Positions 59,341-64,000 of a stretch of 64,000 nt of DNA are shown in pieces (the stretch's first letter is position 1; the number at the start of each line of letters is the position of its first letter). Origin of the DNA: Nocardia amikacinitolerans NBRC 108937 (GTDB lineage: Bacteria > Actinomycetota > Actinomycetes > Mycobacteriales > Mycobacteriaceae). The stretch covers positions 372,001-436,000 of the forward strand of contig NZ_BDAU01000001.1 of the NCBI RefSeq assembly GCF_001612615.1. The letters are read 5' to 3'. A model generated the notes under the pieces. It saw nothing but the letters and a program-made list of their open reading frames with translations. It was not told the origin of the DNA and ran no database searches. A program made the translations under genes and the position numbers.

Positions 59341-60279
59341 ATGACCGAATCGTCCGACAGGATCGGATCGGGCGGAACCCACCGCCCGCGACGCGAGCGC
59401 ACGGCACGCGGCGCCGACGGTGAACTCGCGGTCTTCGAGTGGGGCGACCCGCGCGGCGTTCCGCTTGTCCTGATGCACGGACTCAGCGACACCCATCTGG
59501 TCTGGCGCGAGGTCGCCGTGTTGCTCGCCGACGACTTCCGTGTCGTCGCCTACGACGCCCGCGGGCACGGCGAGTCCGAAACACCCTCCGGCCCGGGCGC
59601 TTTCCGGCTCGACAGACTGGCCGACGATCTCTACGCGGTGCTCGACGCCGTCAGCCCGAACCAGCCCGCGCACGTCTGCGGACACGGGTGGGGCGCGATC
59701 CAGGGGTGGGAGGCGGTCTGCGATCCGCGCGCCAACACCAGGATCGCCTCGTTCACCGCCATCTCCGGACCCAATCTCGATCACCTCGGCGTCCAGCTGC
59801 GCGAGCTGGCCGTCCGGCCGCACCGGATCCAGCGGCTGCTGGCCGACCGCAAATTCTGGCGGCACGGCGCGGGCTCGGCGCGCACCGCGGCCGTCCGCGT
59901 CACCTATCCGCCGCGGATGCGCACCTGGCTGATCGAACTCCTCGGCGGCATCCCCGCCGCGTACGCGCCGATCGCGCCGACGTGGCGTTCGGACCTGATC
60001 GCGGGCACGCGCATCGCGCACGCCAACCTGGCGCCCCGCCTGCTGCGCCCGCGCCCCCGGCCGACCCCGGTGCCGGTGCAGATGGTGGTCGACACCACCG
60101 ACGTGCTGGTGCCGCCGTTCCTCTACTACGGCAGCGCCCGGTGGGTGGACCGGCTGTGGCGCTGTTCGATCCCCGCCGACCATTGGCTGCCGAGCACCGA
60201 ACCGCTACTGGTCGCCGAGGCGCTCGGCAATTTCGTCGAAGACCTGACCGCGGCCGACACCAGCCTGCCCCGCGGCTGA
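59341..60279 (+). CDS. EphD-like alpha/beta hydrolase with missing nucleophile
   Basis: A 312-residue alpha/beta hydrolase resembling the N-terminal part of mycobacterial EphD (epoxide hydrolase), without the SDR domain that follows there. Oxyanion motif LMHGLSDT (about 44-51), VVAYDARGHGESE and elbow HVCGHGWGAIQGW: the nucleophile position, Asp in epoxide hydrolases and Ser in esterases, is Gly116 (codon GGG). The late ADHWLP His is kept. It may be inactive or use another mechanism. ATG at 59341 is 47 bases past the operator-like repeat. Confidence 0.85.
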   Translation: MTESSDRIGSGGTHRPRRERTARGADGELAVFEWGDPRGVPLVLMHGLSDTHLVWREVAVLLADDFRVVAYDARGHGESETPSGPGAFRLDRLADDLYAVLDAVSPNQPAHVCGHGWGAIQGWEAVCDPRANTRIASFTAISGPNLDHLGVQLRELAVRPHRIQRLLADRKFWRHGAGSARTAAVRVTYPPRMRTWLIELLGGIPAAYAPIAPTWRSDLIAGTRIAHANLAPRLLRPRPRPTPVPVQMVVDTTDVLVPPFLYYGSARWVDRLWRCSIPADHWLPSTEPLLVAEALGNFVEDLTAADTSLPRG

Positions 60280-60286
60280 GTTCGTC

Positions 60287-60790
60287 TCAGGCCTCGTGTC
60301 CCGGAGACAAATCGAGGACCGCGGCGAGGCGCAGCGCGGGACGCGCCGAATCGGCGGCGCGCCCCGCGGTCGGTTCCAGGACGACGCCGACGTGATCGCC
60401 GAAGTCGTACCTGGCCACGATGCGGCCCGTGAACCAGTGCGTCGCCGCGCTCAGGATCGGCAGCCCGTGCGGCCCCTCGGTCCACGCGCAGCGGGCGAAT
60501 TTGTCCGTGCTGTCGCCTGTTTCGGCGCCGAACAACCGCGCGAGTTCCCGGTCCTGCTCGGTCAGCAGGTGCACGGCGAGGTGGTCGGCGTCCGCGGCGA
60601 CACGGAAGGTGTGGTTGTTCTCGGACAACCCGACCACGAAGCGCGGCGGGTCGATGCTCAGCTGCGTGCCGAAGCCGACGAGACATCCCGCGCGGGTTCC
60701 GCACGCGACCGTGGTGACCACCCAGATCGGATAGTCCGCCGCGGCGAGTACCGCGTCGAAAGCGTCGCGCACCTCCGAGTCGTTCGGCAC
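60287..60790 (-). CDS. flavin reductase-like protein
   Basis: A 167-residue protein of the flavin reductase (FMN-binding split barrel) group: YPIWVVTTVACGTRAGCLVGFGTQLSIDPPRFVVGLSENNHTF is the characteristic flavin site. Usually supplies reduced FMN to a partner monooxygenase, or reduces F420/heme; no partner is adjacent. GTG start at 60790 behind GAGAGG. It converges on the EphD-like gene with 7 bases between stops. Confidence 0.88.
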   Translation of the reverse strand: MPNDSEVRDAFDAVLAAADYPIWVVTTVACGTRAGCLVGFGTQLSIDPPRFVVGLSENNHTFRVAADADHLAVHLLTEQDRELARLFGAETGDSTDKFARCAWTEGPHGLPILSAATHWFTGRIVARYDFGDHVGVVLEPTAGRAADSARPALRLAAVLDLSPGHEA

Positions 60791-60874
60791 AGCTGACCTC
60801 TCCTTCGCTCACGCATCGGCCGCGGGCGCCGCCGAGGGGGTGCTCCGGCCTCGACGACACCGTAGCGCGCCCGG

Positions 60875-61564
60875 TCACCACCGATCGGGATCGCGCGGCT
60901 CGTCGCCGCCCTTGGCGACCTCGTCGCCGAACAGGGTCATCTCGCGCTCGTCGTCGCCGCGCGCCGACGACGGGTCGGCGATGGGCTCGCGAACCGGACG
61001 CGCTTCGTCGTGCTTCGTCGGCACGGCCACCGTCTCTTCGTCCTCGACCACGTACTTGCGCACGCGCGCGGGGCCCGCTGTCTCATTGTCGCCGCCGATG
61101 TTCAGCCGCTCCTCGGAACGGATCGGCTCGACGTCCTCGGTCCGCCCCATGCCGGTCCGCCTGTCGCGATCGATCGCCCGGTCCGCGGCCGTCGGCTGGT
61201 TGCCCATCTGGTTCTCGCCGTAGGGCCTGCCGTAGGTCTTCCACGCCGAGAGGGCCGGGTCGATGTGGTAGTGGTCGAACAGTTCTCGCTCGCTGCGCTG
61301 GCTGATGTTGCCGTCCTCTTCCAGGTACGGCGCGGACTTGACCTCGTCCTTGCCGACTCGCACCTGCAGCGCCGAGCGATCGCGCCGGTGTTCGGCGCCC
61401 GCCAGCGGAACCAGCGAGTCGTGTCCGAACAAGCCCGTGGAGACGGCGATCCAGGTCGGGAAGCCGCTCGCGTTGTCCACGTAGATCTTCTTGACCCTGC
61501 CGACCTTGTCCCCGTCGCGGTCGTAGACGGTGCTGCCGAGTACCGAATCCAGCAAGTTGGTCAT
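60875..61564 (-). CDS. PRC-barrel / DUF2382-like stress protein
   Basis: A 229-residue protein. Residues 1-95 are a PRC-barrel (VLGSTVYDRDGDKVGRVKKIYVDNASGFPTWIAVSTGLFG); the central part is a flexible acidic/basic linker and the remainder (about 145-215, RSEERLNIGGDNETAGPARVRKYVVEDEETVAVP) a shortened version of DUF2382 repeats, ending EPRDPDRW. Such proteins accompany general stress responses. GAGGAGGAG precedes ATG 61564. Divergent from the SDR gene. Confidence 0.87.
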   Translation of the reverse strand: MTNLLDSVLGSTVYDRDGDKVGRVKKIYVDNASGFPTWIAVSTGLFGHDSLVPLAGAEHRRDRSALQVRVGKDEVKSAPYLEEDGNISQRSERELFDHYHIDPALSAWKTYGRPYGENQMGNQPTAADRAIDRDRRTGMGRTEDVEPIRSEERLNIGGDNETAGPARVRKYVVEDEETVAVPTKHDEARPVREPIADPSSARGDDEREMTLFGDEVAKGGDEPRDPDRW

Positions 61565-61809
61565 GGTCTCCTCCTCGATCCTTCCTCCGGACGATCGCGG
61601 CGACCAGCCGAGCGAACGATTAGCAGGACACCGCGGACCTGCATGATCATCAGTTACACAGCGGCAACTACCCGCTCCCTTCCTGCACAAACAGCGGCCG
61701 GTCGAGCCTCGGAATCCGAGTCCCGAGCAGCCGGACCGCGACCCGCCATCGGCGTTTGCGACAATGGTGGCTTCGATTGCCCAGCTCACGAAGGACCCCC
61801 GCAGACCCG

Positions 61810-63240
61810 ATGGCCGACAGCAGTATCGATCCCGACGAGCTCGCCACCTGTCTTCGGGTACTCGACCAGGCCGGACAGCTGGACAAGGAACACCCCGACT
61901 CGATCGCGGTGCAGCGCGCCGTCGGGCACATGTTCAAGAAGCTCAAGCAGCGCCGCCGCGTCGAGGCGCGCGACAAGGTCTCGACCGCGGATCGCGCGGT
62001 GGTCGCCGCCACCGCCACCGGCTCGCCGAATCGTATCGACGACGAGACCGCGGGCATCCCCTTGACCTCCACGGCCAGGGGCGCGAGCGCGGGCACCTTG
62101 ATGCGCGCGCGGCCCTGCTACATCTGCAAACAGCGCTACACCCGCGTCGACGCCTTCTACCACCAGCTGTGCCCTGAGTGCGCCGAGAGCAGCCACGCCA
62201 AGCGCGACGCGCGCACCGATCTGTCCGGCCGCCGCGCGCTGCTCACCGGCGGCCGCGCCAAGATCGGCATGTACATCGCGCTGCGGCTGCTGCGCGACGG
62301 CGCGCACACCACCATCACCACCCGTTTCCCCAACGACGCCATCCGCCGCTTCGCCGCTATGGACGACAGCGCCGACTGGCTGCACCGGCTGCGCATCGTC
62401 GGCATCGACCTGCGCGATCCGGCGCAGGTGGTGGCGCTCGCCGACGACGTCGCCGCGCAGGGTCCGCTGGACATCCTGATCAACAACGCGGCCCAGACCG
62501 TGCGCCGCTCCCCCGGCGCCTACAGCGCGCTGGTGGAGGCCGAGTCCGGTCCGCTGCCCGCGGGCGCGCTGCCCGACGTAGTGAGCTTCGGCAAGACCAT
62601 GCAGGCGCACCCGACCGCGCTCACCGCCTCGCTGGCGCCCACGCTCACCGCCGCGGACGTCGCGGAGCTCGCCTTGGTCGCGGGATCCGCCACCCCGGAA
62701 CGGATTTCGCGCGGCGTGGCGATCGACGCGGGCGGGCTGGTGCCCGATCTGGCGCACACCAACAGCTGGGTGCAGACCGTCGGCGAGGTCGATCCCACCG
62801 AGCTGCTCGAAGTGCAGCTGTGCAATTCGGTGGCGCCGTTCATCCTGGTGTCGCGCCTGCGCCCGGCGATGGCGGCCGCGTCGGCGCGCCGCAAGTACAT
62901 CGTGAACGTCTCCGCCATGGAGGGTCAGTTCAGCCGCGGGTACAAGGGCCCGGGACATCCGCACACCAATATGGCCAAGGCGGCGCTGAACATGCTGACC
63001 CGCACCAGCGCCAAGGAGATGTTCGAGTCGGACTCGATCCTGATGACGGCCGTGGACACCGGCTGGATCACCGACGAGCGCCCGCACTACACCAAGATCC
63101 GCCTGGCCGAGGAAGGCTTCCACGCGCCGCTCGACCTGGTGGACGGCGCCGCCCGCGTCTACGACCCGATCGTGCGGGGCGAGGACGGCGTCGACCTCTA
63201 CGGCTGCTTCCTCAAGGACTATCAGCCCTCGCCGTGGTGA
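61810..63240 (+). CDS. zinc-ribbon-containing SDR-fold protein
   Basis: A 476-residue protein. A helical N-terminus (residues 1-95) leads to a Cys4 zinc ribbon (Cys103, Cys106, Cys121, Cys124) and then an SDR Rossmann domain with RALLTGGRAKIG (about 142-153) and INNAAQT. The usual catalytic Tyr-x3-Lys reads HTNMAK, with Thr where Tyr is expected and Lys kept; the Ser motif is NVSAMEGQ. It is therefore likely a non-classical reductase or a regulatory NAD(P)-binding protein. ATG at 61810. I have seen this composite annotated only as SDR in actinobacteria. Confidence 0.85.
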   Translation: MADSSIDPDELATCLRVLDQAGQLDKEHPDSIAVQRAVGHMFKKLKQRRRVEARDKVSTADRAVVAATATGSPNRIDDETAGIPLTSTARGASAGTLMRARPCYICKQRYTRVDAFYHQLCPECAESSHAKRDARTDLSGRRALLTGGRAKIGMYIALRLLRDGAHTTITTRFPNDAIRRFAAMDDSADWLHRLRIVGIDLRDPAQVVALADDVAAQGPLDILINNAAQTVRRSPGAYSALVEAESGPLPAGALPDVVSFGKTMQAHPTALTASLAPTLTAADVAELALVAGSATPERISRGVAIDAGGLVPDLAHTNSWVQTVGEVDPTELLEVQLCNSVAPFILVSRLRPAMAAASARRKYIVNVSAMEGQFSRGYKGPGHPHTNMAKAALNMLTRTSAKEMFESDSILMTAVDTGWITDERPHYTKIRLAEEGFHAPLDLVDGAARVYDPIVRGEDGVDLYGCFLKDYQPSPW

Positions 63241-63310
63241 GCCTCCTTCACCGTGCCGGGTCGATCGCGCAGAATCGCGGGTGACACCGGCTACCACGAT
63301 CGGAGGGCGC

Positions 63311-64000
63311 ATGGCGGATCAGGGTGGAGCGCGGCGCACCGGACTCGGGGCTCTGCTGCGCGACAAGGCGCCGTTCCTGCGCTGGTCGACGATCCGTTTC
63401 GCGCTCGGCGGACGATCCGTGCTGCGCACCGGGCAGGTCGGCGACGGCCGCGAGGAGGCCGTCCGGCAGCACGTGCTGCACACCGCGACGGCGGGCGACC
63501 CGGACAGTGTGCTCGCCGCTTTCGACGATTTCGCGCGCAACCGCAGCATCCTGATGAACGTCGGCGACGAGAAGGGCTTGCTGTTGGACGCCGCGGTGGT
63601 GCGGGCGAAGCCGCTGCTCGCGCTGGAGCTCGGCGCCTACTGCGGATACAGCGCGGTGCGGACGGGACGGCTGCTGCCGCCGAAAGGGCGGCTCGTCTCG
63701 GTGGAGGCCAGTGCCGCCAACGCGGCGATCGCGACCGAGGTGATCGCGCACGCCGGACTCGGCGATCGGGTCGAGGTGGTGGTCGGCAAGATCGGCGACG
63801 GCGGCACGACCATGCGCACGCTCGCCGTCGATCACGGATTCGCTTCGGGCGCGCTCGATTTCGTCTTCCTCGACCACCTGAAGACCGCGTATCTGCCCGA
63901 CCTGCTCGCGCTGCTCGAGGTGCACTGGCTGCATCCGGGCAGCCTCGTCGTCGCCGACAACGTGAAGATCCCCGGCGCGCCGGACTACCTGCGCTACATG
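63311..64000 (+). CDS. class I SAM-dependent O-methyltransferase (COMT-like), 5' part
   Basis: 230 residues are visible; the gene runs off the right edge. GAYCGYSAVRTGRLLPPKGRLVSVE is motif I of catechol-O-methyltransferase-like enzymes with the metal-binding VFLDHLKTAYLPDL and VVADNVKIPG further on. Family members methylate catechols or related phenols with Mg2+; M. tuberculosis Rv1703c is similar in memory. ATG at 63311 with GGAGGG upstream (63302-63307). Start region about 70 bases after the SDR stop, same strand. Confidence 0.9.
   Translation, partial: MADQGGARRTGLGALLRDKAPFLRWSTIRFALGGRSVLRTGQVGDGREEAVRQHVLHTATAGDPDSVLAAFDDFARNRSILMNVGDEKGLLLDAAVVRAKPLLALELGAYCGYSAVRTGRLLPPKGRLVSVEASAANAAIATEVIAHAGLGDRVEVVVGKIGDGGTTMRTLAVDHGFASGALDFVFLDHLKTAYLPDLLALLEVHWLHPGSLVVADNVKIPGAPDYLRYM

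Overview
The window is high-GC actinobacterial DNA that looks like the chromosome of a mycolic-acid bacterium of the Nocardia type. The support is family content: an MCE-family protein, a CYP51 almost identical in layout to the mycobacterial enzyme, an AccD4-like carboxyltransferase, many acyl-lipid enzymes, an antigen-85-fold esterase, several TetR and PucR regulators, and WhiJ-type XRE/DUF5753 plus DUF397 proteins. Genes are dense, very often overlap by ATGA or GTGA, and GTG/TTG starts are common. No rRNA, tRNA, CRISPR array, insertion sequence or prophage was seen.

Layout. 1-2286: end of a hydrogenase-maturation locus (3' end of hypE, a DUF6390-type protein, a NiCoT nickel permease). 2458-9790: secreted lipase, YdcF-like protein, a degenerate double hot-dog protein, then a minus-strand operon of acyl-ACP desaturase, antigen-85-like esterase and luciferase-like oxidoreductase, preceded by a PucR protein that has lost its DNA-binding domain. 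10222-19390: AccD4-like carboxyltransferase, a TetR/Rv1733c-like operon with a clear operator, an SRPBCC-FadD fusion, an XRE/DUF5753 regulator and an intact double hot-dog dehydratase. 19438-25341: three secreted lipases, a DUF2599 lipoprotein and an NAD(P)-binding protein.

25342-30218 is accessory: a DUF397-XRE/DUF5753 pair, a PF04672-type methyltransferase and small orphan proteins. Two of these small genes (25918, 29293) and a third far away (40182) share an ungapped 45-bp promoter element built around CTTGCATCTG; a 12-bp part of it recurs upstream of the DUF397 gene. 30320-39796 is an oxidative lipid/sterol island: two FAD oxidoreductases, an orphan MCE protein, cyp51, and a divergent operon of [3Fe-4S] ferredoxin, SnoaL-like protein, an unknown 416-aa protein and a CYP125-like P450. 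The cyp51 and ferredoxin promoters carry the same 18-bp operator.

40787-43032: intact PucR regulator, CBS protein, PPOX-fold protein. 43146-48638: four translationally coupled genes (cysteine-desulfurase-like enzyme, unknown protein with a C-terminal heavy-metal-associated domain, Y4yA-type PLP decarboxylase, cysteine-synthase-like enzyme fused to rhodanese). This is the best candidate in the window for an undescribed biosynthetic or sulfur-handling system. 48673-64000: TetR and acyl-CoA dehydrogenases, a hemerythrin-SRPBCC fusion with its TetR, a cold-shock protein, a LigC plus LigD-polymerase pair, membrane and secreted small proteins, an EphD-like hydrolase lacking its nucleophile, a flavin reductase, a PRC-barrel protein, a zinc-ribbon SDR protein and the 5' part of an O-methyltransferase.

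Family names are from reading translated sequence and memory of the families; no database search was run.
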